In this document: positions 54,325 to 62,351 of the stretch, in pieces
Numbering within the stretch: the first letter of the stretch is position 1
Layout: each line of letters starts with the position of its first letter
Made by a program: the position numbers and the translations under genes
Source of the DNA: Leucobacter sp. Ag1
GTDB taxonomy: Bacteria > Actinomycetota > Actinomycetes > Actinomycetales > Microbacteriaceae
Reading direction: 5' to 3'
DNA length: 64,000 nt
NCBI RefSeq assembly: GCF_000980875.1
Contig: NZ_LAYO01000111.1
Coordinates: forward strand, 124,001-188,000
Notes under the pieces: generated by a model
What the model was told of the DNA's origin: nothing
The model's database searches: none
Seen by the model: the letters and a program-made list of their open reading frames with translations, nothing else

Positions 54325-54743
54325 TTCCTCTCTGGTGTTCGCACGCCGGCCTCGGCGCACCATTGGTCCCACTCGGGGCCGTAGACCTCGCGCATCATCT
54401 GCGCCGCTTCGGTCGCGTGGATCCGGAGCGCCTCGCCGCCCTTCGTGAGGCGTGCCCAGCCGTGCAGGTGGGGGTAGAAGACGGGCACGCGGCCGGGGTC
54501 TCCGACCCAGCGGCGTACCTTCCACCCGTAGGCGAGGGCGATCGTTTGCAGGTCGCGCTCGCAGCGGCCGTTGCAGTCGAAGCAGAGGGTCAGCGAGTCG
54601 ACGATCGACGGTGGCGTCGGCGAGCCGCCCATGCCGACCGCGCGGCGGTGCTGGTGCGTCAGCGAGTAGCGGGTGGAGCAGCGCGCGCACTGGTCGTTGT
54701 CGCGGTCCTTCGTGTCGGCCCAGGTCGCGGCCTGGACCCTCAT
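54321..54743 (-). CDS. HNH endonuclease-like protein of the replication module
   Basis: 140 residues. CARCSTRYSLTHQHRRAVGMGG and LCFDCNGRCERD give two cysteine pairs and the His/Asn residues of an HNH fold. The C-terminal part (YPHLHGWARLTKGGEALRIHA) is less typical. ATG 54743. It may be a recombination or homing-type nuclease, distinct from the packaging HNH at 44471. Confidence 0.72.
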   Translation of the reverse strand: MRVQAATWADTKDRDNDQCARCSTRYSLTHQHRRAVGMGGSPTPPSIVDSLTLCFDCNGRCERDLQTIALAYGWKVRRWVGDPGRVPVFYPHLHGWARLTKGGEALRIHATEAAQMMREVYGPEWDQWCAEAGVRTPERK

Positions 54744-54928
54744 CCGAACACCGCCGAGCGTGTGCAGCGGCTCTCGTGCACCCCGTCCCAGACGACGCGC
54801 GTTGTGGAGTGCAGCGCCTCGAGGGTGAAGGTGCCGGTCTTCGGGTCGTGTGCGTCGATGCGCCAAGGCTTCGGGTCGGCGTCGACGCGCACGACATCGC
54901 GGACGCCGAGCTTCTTCGGGCGGCTCAC
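54740..54928 (-). CDS. Small basic phage protein
   Basis: 62 residues, SRPKKLGVRDVVRVDADPKP, then WRIDAHDPKTGTFTLEAL, probably a small beta barrel. It overlaps both neighbours by 4 bp. Unknown function. Confidence 0.6.
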   Translation of the reverse strand: MSRPKKLGVRDVVRVDADPKPWRIDAHDPKTGTFTLEALHSTTRVVWDGVHESRCTRSAVFG

Positions 54929-55317
54929 AGCGTGATCCCGAACTTCTTGGCGGCGTCACCGACCGCGGTGCGGACGGCGGCGAGGTCCTGCTTCCCGAAG
55001 TTCGTGGCCTCGTGGAGGACCTGGAGGAGTGCGCCCTTCATCGCGAGTTCCTGCGCCCCGTCGTGCGCGGCGACCTCCTGCTCGAGTCGGACGGCGGTGG
55101 CGCGGGCCCGGTCCCGCTCGGCGGTGATGTCGGCGAACTGCGCGACGTCGGCCCAGTCCGGGCGGCCCTTCTGCTCCATGAACGTGCGCACGCGCTCGGC
55201 ACCGGCGACCAACTCCTCAGCGGTGATGCCGCTCTGGTGAGCCCGCATCACGGTGGCGAGCTCGTCCTCTCGGTATCCCCGCTGGGCGTCGTACTTCGTC
55301 GTCTGGGGTTGCTCCAT
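54925..55317 (-). CDS. Hypothetical phage protein, helical
   Basis: 130 residues, EQPQTTKYDAQRGYREDELA, largely charged helices with a coiled-coil-like AERDRARATAVRLEQEVAAHD. No family recognised. Confidence 0.55.
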   Translation of the reverse strand: MEQPQTTKYDAQRGYREDELATVMRAHQSGITAEELVAGAERVRTFMEQKGRPDWADVAQFADITAERDRARATAVRLEQEVAAHDGAQELAMKGALLQVLHEATNFGKQDLAAVRTAVGDAAKKFGITL

Positions 55318-55320
55318 GTC

Positions 55321-55761
55321 CTAGTTCCTCCTCGAGAGGCCCGCGAGCTGGAAGCTCGCGAGCACCAACTTCGCCTGCGTCTGCAAGCTGCTCTTCCTGC
55401 TGTCCACCAGATCCGCGAGATCCTTCGCGTACCGGTAGGCGATCTGCGCCGCGGTGTTCGCGACGCGCTCCTCGGCGACTGCGAGATCCAGCGCCGCGCT
55501 CCGCTCCGCCTCGGTCTTGCCCTGCACAGTGCCCCGGGCCCGCGCCCGGGCGAGCACCAGCGCCTCGGCGGTGTCGCCGCGCACCTTGTCCGCCTCCTTC
55601 ACGACACGGATCGCCTGCGCGGCGACGCTGTCGACCTGCTCGAGCGCGAAGAGGATCTCGTCAGGGGTACGGACCCCGCCCGGGGCGGGCGGCACGATCG
55701 CGAGCTCCTGCCGCATCGACGCCACCCACCCCTCGACCTGCTCGGCCGTGAACTCGGTCAT
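55321..55761 (-). CDS. Hypothetical phage coiled-coil protein
   Basis: 146 residues, TEFTAEQVEGWVASMRQELA, Ala-rich helices with Lys/Glu periodicity. It is directly downstream of RecT, its ATG adjoining RecT's stop. A possible partner in recombination; unknown. Confidence 0.55.
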   Translation of the reverse strand: MTEFTAEQVEGWVASMRQELAIVPPAPGGVRTPDEILFALEQVDSVAAQAIRVVKEADKVRGDTAEALVLARARARGTVQGKTEAERSAALDLAVAEERVANTAAQIAYRYAKDLADLVDSRKSSLQTQAKLVLASFQLAGLSRRN

Positions 55762-56642
55762 CAGCTACCGAATCCCTCCGGCAACATGCCCCACTCCGCC
55801 GCCTCTTCCGGGGTCGGCTTCATCGGGTCGCCCTTGAACGCCTCAGCGGTCTCGGTTGATTCCGCGGAGGGCTCATCGGGCACGGGCTCCACGGCCTCGG
55901 ACTCCGGATCCGCGGCGGCCTCCGGCGCCGGATCCGGTGCGACCGGCTCCGGCTCCGCGCTCGGCGCGGGCGGTGCCGGTGCAGCGGGCACCGCCGGGGC
56001 CGGAGGCTTGCGCCGCATCGTCCGCTTCGCCGCCGGTTTCGCGGGCGCGGCTTCGGCTGCCTCGGCCGGCTGCGCGCCGTCCGTGAGCTCCTCCACCGAG
56101 TAGAGGCCCGCGATCGTGTCCGCCGCGATCAGGCGGGCGAGCTCCGACGTCGCTCGAGCGGTGAGCATCGCCTGCGGCTGCTTCTTCCAGTTGTCCTTGT
56201 TCGTCAGACCCATCGCTCGCGCGCGGTCCATGTCCCACATCGACTCCTGGACGCGGTCGTCGCCGCGGCGCCGCCCCTGCATCACGACCCGCTGCGAGCT
56301 CGCCTCGACGACCCAAATCTCGTGCCCGTCGCGCTGCACGAGCGCCCGCAGGGTGTTCGCACGGAACGCGGGCGTCCCCTGGATGACGTCGAGCGAGCGG
56401 AGCGCGGTCATCGGATCCAGGATCCCGACGCCGCGCGCCGTCATGATCGCCGCCGCCGCATGACCCGGGTTCCCCTGGTACTGCTGCGGGACGAACGGGG
56501 TCGTCACGAGCGACCGGCTGAAGTTGTACGCGAGTTGCAGATCGCGAGCGAACCGCAGCAGGTCATCGGACCCGTGTTCCTCGGCGAGCACGACCTCCTG
56601 CTCGGTGATCGACTGCCCGGCCTGTTCGATCTCGGTGCTCAT
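55761..56642 (-). CDS. recT: RecT-family single-strand annealing protein
   Basis: 293 residues. The RecT core spans about 20-190 with LAYNFSRSLVTTPFVPQQY, RGVGILDPMTALRSLDVIQG and NWKKQPQAMLTARATSELARL. The rest is Ala/Pro/Glu-rich and probably disordered. It anneals complementary single strands for phage recombination, working with the exonuclease encoded next to it (overlap ATGA). Confidence 0.88.
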   Translation of the reverse strand: MSTEIEQAGQSITEQEVVLAEEHGSDDLLRFARDLQLAYNFSRSLVTTPFVPQQYQGNPGHAAAAIMTARGVGILDPMTALRSLDVIQGTPAFRANTLRALVQRDGHEIWVVEASSQRVVMQGRRRGDDRVQESMWDMDRARAMGLTNKDNWKKQPQAMLTARATSELARLIAADTIAGLYSVEELTDGAQPAEAAEAAPAKPAAKRTMRRKPPAPAVPAAPAPPAPSAEPEPVAPDPAPEAAADPESEAVEPVPDEPSAESTETAEAFKGDPMKPTPEEAAEWGMLPEGFGS

Positions 56643-57436
56643 CGGGTCACCTCCGACGGGCGCAGCGCGGCACCCTTCCAGGTGTCGGCGACGTCACGGT
56701 TCGCCGCGCCGCGCGCGACCTGCACGATGTGCCCGAACGCCTTCCACGTCGCGTCGGAGAACTCCATCGGGTACACCTCGTACCCGTCAGAGCGGATCCA
56801 GATCGCCCAGAGATCCGTGATCCCGAGATCGGCCATGGCGTGCTCGACCTTGTCCCGGTCGAGGTAGCGCGTCGCCTTCGCGTACGCCGTGAGCTGCAAC
56901 GCGGTCTCCGGGTAGATCCCGGTCCGGTTCGTCTTCCAGTCGGCGAGCACGACCTTCCCGGCATGCTCCGGAAGACCGGACTTGAGCAGCAGGTCGAACG
57001 TGCCCGCGTAGAGCGCGGTCTCGTGGTAGACCGACGCCTCCGTGAGTAGCGTCTCGACCTTGAACTCCTCGAGGAACCGCAGCGCCGAGGAGACATGCCC
57101 CGCGATCGCGTCCGGCACTTCGACCTCCTGCCCGAGGGCGAGTTTCTCGGCGAGGTCGTGCACCTCGGTGCCGCGGTGCTTCGCCTCGTCGGAGATCGCG
57201 TAGCGCGACTTCTTGAGGGTGTCGAGCCGCTTCGACAGGGACAGCTCGCCGAGTTCCTCCCAGTTGTCGACGGCGTACTCGGCGGTCGCGTTGCCCGCCC
57301 AGTTCACGAGCGCGGGCTTCGGGAGCCCGTTCCCGAGGAGCGTCGTCACGCCGTCGAGCTTGCGATCGTCGAGGTAGTAGGCGTGGTTGCGGCCGTACTT
57401 GCGCTTGCGGAATCCGCCCGTGGTCTTGGCCGCCAT
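56639..57436 (-). CDS. PD-(D/E)XK exonuclease (Cas4/YqaJ/RecB type)
   Basis: 265 residues. Catalytic pattern: HRGTEVHDLAEKL (helix motif), YAGTFDLLL (Asp) and VLADWKTNRTGIYPE (D-x-K), as in phage RecE/YqaJ-like nucleases. It would resect double-strand ends for the RecT annealing protein. Start is ATG 57436, overlapping the previous stop; GTG 57439 is possible. Confidence 0.85.
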   Translation of the reverse strand: MAAKTTGGFRKRKYGRNHAYYLDDRKLDGVTTLLGNGLPKPALVNWAGNATAEYAVDNWEELGELSLSKRLDTLKKSRYAISDEAKHRGTEVHDLAEKLALGQEVEVPDAIAGHVSSALRFLEEFKVETLLTEASVYHETALYAGTFDLLLKSGLPEHAGKVVLADWKTNRTGIYPETALQLTAYAKATRYLDRDKVEHAMADLGITDLWAIWIRSDGYEVYPMEFSDATWKAFGHIVQVARGAANRDVADTWKGAALRPSEVTR

Positions 57437-57771
57437 CACTCCTCACCGCCCCAGCCGTCGACGGGCAGCTCGGAGGCTTCGGCTGTGCCGGGCTCCTCGA
57501 GTTCGAGCTGCGTGTTGCCGGTCCGCTTCGCGTAGTGGCTGTCGAGCAGCTTCCGCACGGTCTCGGCATCCGCGCCCGAGACCGGCTCGATGCGCTTGAT
57601 CCGCACCGACGCCTGCCGGCTCCCGTCGTTGCCGTCCTCGACGATCGTGTGCGCGCCGATCAGGACGACCGCGTAGACGTCCTCGGGGCTCACCTCGACG
57701 AAGTGCTCCTCGAGATCCTGCAAACCGTCGAGGTCATCGCCCGGCCGCTTTGCTGCGTACTTGAGTACCAT
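57436..57771 (-). CDS. Hypothetical recombination-module protein
   Basis: 111 residues, VLKYAAKRPGDDLDGLQDLE, mixed beta with Gly/Glu-rich end. Placed between RusA and the nuclease. No family recognised. Confidence 0.55.
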   Translation of the reverse strand: MVLKYAAKRPGDDLDGLQDLEEHFVEVSPEDVYAVVLIGAHTIVEDGNDGSRQASVRIKRIEPVSGADAETVRKLLDSHYAKRTGNTQLELEEPGTAEASELPVDGWGGEE

Positions 57772-57778
57772 TTCCTTC

Positions 57779-58186
57779 TCATTCCTTCTCGGGTTCCGTC
57801 GCCTCGCTGGCGGCGGGGTCTGGTCGCTCGAAGATCCGGATGATCGTTCGAGCGCGGTCGCCAGCGCCGTAGATGCGCTTGGCGTGGATCTCCTCGATCT
57901 GCTCGTCATCGACGTATGCCAGCCCGTTCAGGGCGTCCGTCGGGAGCTTCGTGAGGTTGTCGGTGTCCACCCGATGCCGGGTGGAGCGGTAGAACGTGGC
58001 GACGACCATCAGCCGGCCGGTCAGCGGCGCGAAGCCCGGATACGTTGCCCGGAACGCAGCCGCGACCCGCTTCTCGGCGTCAGCCGTGCGCTTCGGGGTG
58101 AAGGCCCGCTGTCCGGCCTTCGCCCGAGGTCGTCCCTTCGGGATCGGTTCGCCGCCGACGACGAACGCGACGCGGGGCTCGAACAT
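57779..58186 (-). CDS. RusA-family Holliday junction resolvase
   Basis: 135 residues. Motifs PIPKGRPRA at the N-terminus and DTDNLTKLPTDALNG with conserved acidic residues (VDDEQI) are diagnostic of RusA. It resolves recombination intermediates of the phage. Overlaps the upstream gene by ATG/TCA. Confidence 0.88.
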   Translation of the reverse strand: MFEPRVAFVVGGEPIPKGRPRAKAGQRAFTPKRTADAEKRVAAAFRATYPGFAPLTGRLMVVATFYRSTRHRVDTDNLTKLPTDALNGLAYVDDEQIEEIHAKRIYGAGDRARTIIRIFERPDPAASEATEPEKE

Positions 58187-58416
58187 CAGGCGGCCAGGAG
58201 TCGAGCGAGCTCTTCGCGCCCGTTCACGGACTGCGCGAGCATCACGGCCTGCAACAGGCCCGGGAACGCCTCGAACAGGCGCGCCCGGTTCCCGAGGTCG
58301 GCATGGCCGATCGCGGTCAGCAGCGCCGAGGTGAAGCTGCCCGGCTGCCGCCCGCGCCCATCGCCGACCGACCAGAGCGCGTGCGCCGCGTCGTCCACGG
58401 TGATCTCCGTGCTCAT
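58186..58416 (-). CDS. Small hypothetical phage protein
   Basis: 76 residues, STEITVDDAAHALWSVGDGR, helical. No family recognised. It lies directly upstream of rusA. Confidence 0.55.
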   Translation of the reverse strand: MSTEITVDDAAHALWSVGDGRGRQPGSFTSALLTAIGHADLGNRARLFEAFPGLLQAVMLAQSVNGREELARLLAA

Positions 58417-58420
58417 CGGA

Positions 58421-58627
58421 TCACCGCCGCGCAGACGGCTCGGACGATGTCGAGCAGCCAGCCACCGCGACGCAGATAGCGAACACGGCGAGCGGCGCGA
58501 AGATCGCGACGAGAGCCCACCACGGCAGCAGCTCCAGCACTCGGAGATCCGAGGCCACGAGCGCCACCACGGCCGAGACGAAGGCGAGCAGGCACAGGAC
58601 CCGCCACGCGAGGTCCCAGCGGTCCAT
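58421..58627 (-). CDS. Two-helix membrane protein of the early region
   Basis: 68 residues, DRWDLAWRVLCLLAFVSAVV then a second helix LPWWALVAIFAPLAVFAICVAVAG. ATG 58627. Function unknown; early membrane proteins may affect host functions or exclusion. Confidence 0.6.
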   Translation of the reverse strand: MDRWDLAWRVLCLLAFVSAVVALVASDLRVLELLPWWALVAIFAPLAVFAICVAVAGCSTSSEPSARR

Positions 58628-58633
58628 GCGCGG

Positions 58634-58915
58634 TCACTTCCCGCTCGCCGCTGCTCGGCGCGCTACGCAGACCTCGCATTTGCAGCCCGGCGTCGGCATG
58701 TCGAGGCGGTCGAGGAGGACCAGCATCTCGCTCGTGAGTGCTTCCTGGGCGATCGTCTCGGCCTCCGCGAGGATGCTCGATGCCTCCGCTCGGGCGGCCG
58801 TGGCCTCTGCGAGTCGAGCGGTACTGATTCGGTCGCGCCGGTTGGCGTGCAGCACCAGCACGCCGCCCGCGGCGAAACTGACGAAGCCGACGAAGATGGG
58901 GATGATGAGATCCAT
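58634..58915 (-). CDS. Single-pass membrane protein with coiled coil
   Basis: 93 residues from ATG 58915. One helix (DLIIPIFVGFVSFAAGGVLVLH) leads to an Ala/Glu-rich coiled coil and a C-terminal CKCEVC motif, a possible metal site. It has AAGGAAACC upstream. It precedes the other early membrane gene by 6 nt. Confidence 0.6.
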   Translation of the reverse strand: MDLIIPIFVGFVSFAAGGVLVLHANRRDRISTARLAEATAARAEASSILAEAETIAQEALTSEMLVLLDRLDMPTPGCKCEVCVARRAAASGK

Positions 58916-59360
58916 GGGTGGGTTTCCTTCCGTGAGAGCGGTATGTCTCGTGCCCGCACGCCGATCTGCGAGCGCACGCGCGGGCCGCACTTCACCCCGT
59001 GCCGGTTCCGCCCCACCACGAGCGGCCACGCGTCATCACCCCAACGCCTCCGGTTCCCCGCGATCGCGAGGCCAACTGGTGAATCGGTCTGGGGTTCTGT
59101 CGGTCGGGGAGCATCCGCTGCTGGTCACGCGGCACACGACGATGCGTGCGCTGGCGGGTGAGCTCGCGGCCTCTGCCGACACAGGCCCCAGGCCTGAAAT
59201 CTGAATCACTGTGGAGTTGTCAAGGAGCGGTGCCTGCCTCGCGGCGGCGCCTTCCGGCAGTGGCCCGAAACCGATCTGCGAGCGCATCTCGGGCCGAAAT
59301 TGGGTGCACTGAATCGCCCTCCGGTCAGGTCGACCGGGGCGAGAGCGCGGAGAGCTTCGG
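58916..59360. other. 445-bp region without a convincing gene, with direct and inverted repeats
   Basis: It holds a 16-bp direct repeat (58961-58976 and 59271-59286), an inverted repeat CAGGCC-CCA-GGCCTG (59182-59196), GGCCCGA/TCGGGCC (59262-59268 and 59289-59295), and a leftward TTGACA (59218-59223) without a good -10. A short plus-strand GTG frame (59079-59204, 41 codons, high GC3) is possible but unsupported. Confidence 0.5.
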
Positions 59361-59597
59361 CTAGTGCCGGGTCTCGACGCGTGTAGCGGTGAGGTAGGCG
59401 AGCACGTCGCCGCGCTCGTAGACGACCGTCTTCTGTGACGGCTTCGAGTACCGCGGCCCGCGACCGGCGCCGCGGAGGTTCTCGAGGATCTTCTCGGTCA
59501 TGCCGGGGATGATGTCGCACACCTCGGCGGGGGAGAGGTACACCGGCGCGGCGGGTGCGGGCTTCGTGGGGCGGAGAGTCGAGACGACAGCGGACAT
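59361..59597 (-). CDS. Excisionase/MerR-like DNA-binding protein
   Basis: 78 residues from ATG 59597. The segment LSPAEVCDIIPGMTEKILENL followed by PRYSKPSQKTVVYERGDVLAYL matches the helix-turn-helix excisionase fold. It is the second gene leftward of the immunity region, a common place for xis, and is coupled to the Cro-like gene (TGATG). It probably acts with the integrase in excision. Confidence 0.72.
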   Translation of the reverse strand: MSAVVSTLRPTKPAPAAPVYLSPAEVCDIIPGMTEKILENLRGAGRGPRYSKPSQKTVVYERGDVLAYLTATRVETRH

Positions 59598-59857
59598 CAG
59601 GGCACCGTGATCTCGAGCTTCACCAGGTCGTCGAGCGCGACGAGCGGGAAGGCTGCCTTGATGCGGGCGAGGACCTCGTTCGATGGGCGTGCGCCCTTGG
59701 TCGTATAGCGGTAGAGCGAGGCGGGGTCGACGCCGATGCGTCGAGCGAACTCCGCGTCCGTCGCGATGCCGTTTGCGCGGCGCAGCTCGTAGAGCTTGGC
59801 GGTGTCGAGCAGCAGAGAGGCACGGCCTCGGCTTCGATTCTTGGTAGTGGCTTCCAT
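59597..59857 (-). CDS. Cro-like helix-turn-helix repressor
   Basis: 86 residues from ATG 59857. The helix-turn-helix DAEFARRIGVDPASLYRYTTKG lies in the middle. It has a promoter immediately upstream and almost no leader (about 2 nt). It is divergent from the repressor gene, so it is the presumed lytic switch protein and the first early leftward gene. Confidence 0.78.
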   Translation of the reverse strand: MEATTKNRSRGRASLLLDTAKLYELRRANGIATDAEFARRIGVDPASLYRYTTKGARPSNEVLARIKAAFPLVALDDLVKLEITVP

Positions 59858-59865
59858 GTCCAGAA

Positions 59866-59894
59866 ACGCTAGACCCGGACTTCCATTTCTGCAA
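59866..59894 (-). promoter_or_regulatory. Leftward early promoter (cro side)
   Basis: TTGCAG (59889-59894), 17-nt spacer, TAGCGT (59866-59871) on the minus strand. The start is predicted near 59859, 2 nt from the Cro-like ATG. The -35 is part of a CTTGCAG operator half-site. Confidence 0.72.
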
Positions 59895-59967
59895 GCCACT
59901 TCCCGACATGAGGCTTGCTTGATTCCCCAACTTCCGCACGATTCTGCGCTTCGATTCTCGAAAACTC

Positions 59968-59983
59968 CTTGCAGACCTGCAAG
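59968..59983. promoter_or_regulatory. Operator palindrome CTTGCAG-AC-CTGCAAG
   Basis: A perfect 7-bp inverted repeat that contains the -35 of the repressor promoter. A half-site occurs at 59889-59895 on the cro side. Probable repressor/Cro binding site. Confidence 0.7.
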
Positions 59984-59997
59984 GCTTGTTGTAGGTT
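59969..59997 (+). promoter_or_regulatory. Repressor promoter (rightward), leaderless
   Basis: TTGCAG (59969-59974), 17-nt spacer, TAGGTT (59992-59997). The start is predicted at about 60004-60005, at the repressor GTG. Confidence 0.72.
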
Positions 59998-60004
59998 TAC
60001 ATCC

Positions 60005-60619
60005 GTGGAACCGAACAGATGGATCGCCTACCTTGAATCAGTCAGAGGTGCAGACAACGATGCGAACACGGCTGCAAAGCTCGGCGTCTCGCAGTCGACC
60101 TTCACTCGCTGGCGGGCAGGCACGGGGCATCCGAAGCCTGCTCAGGTCGTCGAGATCGCGCGCCTCTACAGCTCGAACGCGCTCACGGGTCTCATCGCGG
60201 CGGGATACCTCTCGACAGGCGACCTTGAGGAGCTGGGCACCCCGGTCGCGCCGCATGACCTGGAGTCGTTCAGCACGGTTCAACTCCTGAACGAGCTCCG
60301 ATCTCGTGTCGACGTCATGGGGGACTACATCTCGTGGCTCGAGCAACTTGGCGGTGGTCGGCCCGCGGTTGCTGGGCTTGGCCTCGATGCGTTGAAGCAC
60401 ATCCGGCCAGGCGCAGCACCGAGCGACGTCGATCCGCAGGTCTATGTGGACGCGCTCGGCGCCGCTCTCGAGCAGCACGACGTGCAGGGTGTGCCCGTCT
60501 ACCGCCCGGCCCCGAATGTCGGTGGCGTGACCGAAGATGCGGATCCGCGGCACCAAAGCGACTACGACCTCGTCTCTCACCCCTACACCGACGAGACCGG
60601 CGAACTGATGGACGAATAG
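60005..60619 (+). CDS. Phage immunity repressor (ImmR/CI-like)
   Basis: 204 residues from GTG 60005. The N-terminal helix-turn-helix is GVSQSTFTRWRAGTGHPKPAQ (about 35-55) and is followed by a helical dimerisation-like part. No S24/LexA self-cleavage domain is evident. The gene starts at the predicted transcription start, so it would be leaderless. The next gene encodes an ImmA-like protease, so inactivation probably needs that enzyme. Confidence 0.82.
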   Translation: MEPNRWIAYLESVRGADNDANTAAKLGVSQSTFTRWRAGTGHPKPAQVVEIARLYSSNALTGLIAAGYLSTGDLEELGTPVAPHDLESFSTVQLLNELRSRVDVMGDYISWLEQLGGGRPAVAGLGLDALKHIRPGAAPSDVDPQVYVDALGAALEQHDVQGVPVYRPAPNVGGVTEDADPRHQSDYDLVSHPYTDETGELMDE

Positions 60620-60632
60620 AGAGGAAGACCTG

Positions 60633-61082
60633 GTGGAACGACTGATCGAGTATGCCGAGCACATCGGCGTGACCTGGGCCTTCGTGGACGACCTGAGCCC
60701 CCACCACCCGGGGCGCTACTACGACGCCCGCCGGCACATCGACGTGCTCGACGGCATGGCACTTCCGAAGACGATCTCGGCCTTCGGGCATGAGCTCGGA
60801 CATGCGACCTTCCGTGACGTGCCCAGCATCTTGCCGCACGTAGACGCACGCCAGGAAAGGCGAGCGGATGCGTGGGCAGCACACTTCCTCATCGACCCGA
60901 CCCTCTACGCCGCCGCCGCGGCGAAGTACGGACGCGAGCTCGACTGGATCGCCCAGGAGCTCGGCGTGCTGAAGCGGATCGTCATCGCTTACGAGGACAC
61001 GCTCACTCGGGTCGGTGACCGCGTCTATATCGGAGCCCGAATGGGCGCGGGGCAGTGGCGCGCCTGCCTGGAAGTCGCCTAG
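60633..61082 (+). CDS. ImmA/IrrE-family metallopeptidase
   Basis: 149 residues from GTG 60633, with AGGAAG 7 nt upstream. The zinc motif HELGH (53-57) and downstream ERRADAWAAHFL (Glu about 75) are diagnostic. In ICEBs1, ImmA cleaves the repressor ImmR and so induces excision. The same pairing here suggests a comparable switch. Confidence 0.9.
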   Translation: MERLIEYAEHIGVTWAFVDDLSPHHPGRYYDARRHIDVLDGMALPKTISAFGHELGHATFRDVPSILPHVDARQERRADAWAAHFLIDPTLYAAAAAKYGRELDWIAQELGVLKRIVIAYEDTLTRVGDRVYIGARMGAGQWRACLEVA

Positions 61083-61152
61083 CCCGATCCCCAACACCTC
61101 AGCGCCCGGCACCCCGGGTGAGCTGCCGCATACCCTGACGAAGGAGGCCGAC

Positions 61153-62340
61153 ATGGCCACGATCACCGCGTACCAGACCGCGGCCGGGAAGCGATATCGC
61201 GTGCGGTATCGGAAGCCAGACAAGACCCAGACCGACAAACGCGGCTTCAAGACGAAGAAGGAGGCCGAGCTCTGGGCAGCGACGATCACCGTCTCCAAAG
61301 CCGCGGGCCAGTTCATCGACCCGCGGGCGGGGCGCCTGACGATCGACTTCGTCGCCGAGAAATGGATCGTGGGGGTCGAGCTGCGGAAGCCGTCGACCGC
61401 CGCCGCCCTGCGATCGTCTTGGCGCACTCACGTCCAGCCAGCATGGGGGTCGTGGCAGGTATCCTCCGTCGACTTCACGAGCGTGCAGCAGTGGGTCGCC
61501 GGCCTCACCTCGGGGATCCCCGGGAAGAAGGAAGGCGAGTGGATCCGGAAGCCGAAATCTGCCACGACGGTGCAGCGTGCGCACGGAGTCCTCGTCGCGC
61601 TTCTCGACGCTGCCGCGCGTGACAGGATGATCCCTTCGAACCCGGCCCGAGGCGTCGTGCTGCCAAAGAAGGGAGTGAAGCCGCACCCCTACCTCACGCA
61701 TTCGCAGGTCGCCCACCTGGTGCGCGAATCCGGTCGGCACGGCGACCTCGTCAACGTACTCGCGTACACCGGAGTCAGGTGGGGTGAGGCCACTGGTTTC
61801 CGCGTGATGGACCTCAACGTCGGCCGCCGCCGGCTGCGCGTTGCACAGAACGCCGTGACCGTGGGGGGAAAGATCAAGCTCGGCCCCCCGAAGACGCACA
61901 GAATGCGCACCGTGCCGGTGCCAGCGTTCTTGGTCACCGCGCTCGCGGATGCAGCGGACGGGCGAGCACTCGAGAAGCCGCTACTCGGAGACGGCGCCGA
62001 CTACCTCAAGGCCCCTTCTTCGAAGCGGAGCTGGTTCGAGGGCGCGGTGAAGCGTTGTCAGAAGGTGGACTCCACCTTCCCCACGATCACCCCTCACGAT
62101 CTGAGGCACACCGCGGCCTCTCTCGCGGTGAGCTCGGGAGCCAACGTCAAGGTCGTGCAGCGCATGCTCGGGCATGCCACCGCCGCGATGACGCTCGACG
62201 TCTACGCCGATCTGTTCGACGACGATCTCGACCTCGTGGGCGACGCGATGGATGCTGCCCGACGTGCCCACATTTTGCCCACAGTCGAGCGAGGGCAGCA
62301 GGGGGCGACCGGGGGCAATAAGGGCCAAACGGCGGCGTAG
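61153..62340 (+). CDS. int: Tyrosine recombinase (phage integrase)
   Basis: 395 residues. N-terminal AP2-like DNA-binding part (RYRVRYRKPDKTQTDKRGFK), core-binding domain, then catalytic residues Arg209 (TGVRWGEA), His315-x-x-Arg318 (HDLRH), His341 (LGHAT) and Tyr351 (YADLF). ATG 61153 follows AAGGAGG. Stop is 38 nt before the attR core, the usual int-attP arrangement. It integrates the phage into tRNA-Arg. Confidence 0.95.
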   Translation: MATITAYQTAAGKRYRVRYRKPDKTQTDKRGFKTKKEAELWAATITVSKAAGQFIDPRAGRLTIDFVAEKWIVGVELRKPSTAAALRSSWRTHVQPAWGSWQVSSVDFTSVQQWVAGLTSGIPGKKEGEWIRKPKSATTVQRAHGVLVALLDAAARDRMIPSNPARGVVLPKKGVKPHPYLTHSQVAHLVRESGRHGDLVNVLAYTGVRWGEATGFRVMDLNVGRRRLRVAQNAVTVGGKIKLGPPKTHRMRTVPVPAFLVTALADAADGRALEKPLLGDGADYLKAPSSKRSWFEGAVKRCQKVDSTFPTITPHDLRHTAASLAVSSGANVKVVQRMLGHATAAMTLDVYADLFDDDLDLVGDAMDAARRAHILPTVERGQQGATGGNKGQTAA

Positions 62341-62351
62341 AGACAGCCGCC

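Noticed and set aside
59036-59287. Minus-strand frame of 83 codons in the phage control region
   Set aside because: No ribosome site and non-phage-like composition; it crosses repeats and a competing plus-strand frame.
60005-60619. Self-cleaving (S24) repressor
   Set aside because: The C-terminal half lacks an Ala-Gly cleavage site and Ser/Lys dyad pattern; the adjacent ImmA-like protease fits better.
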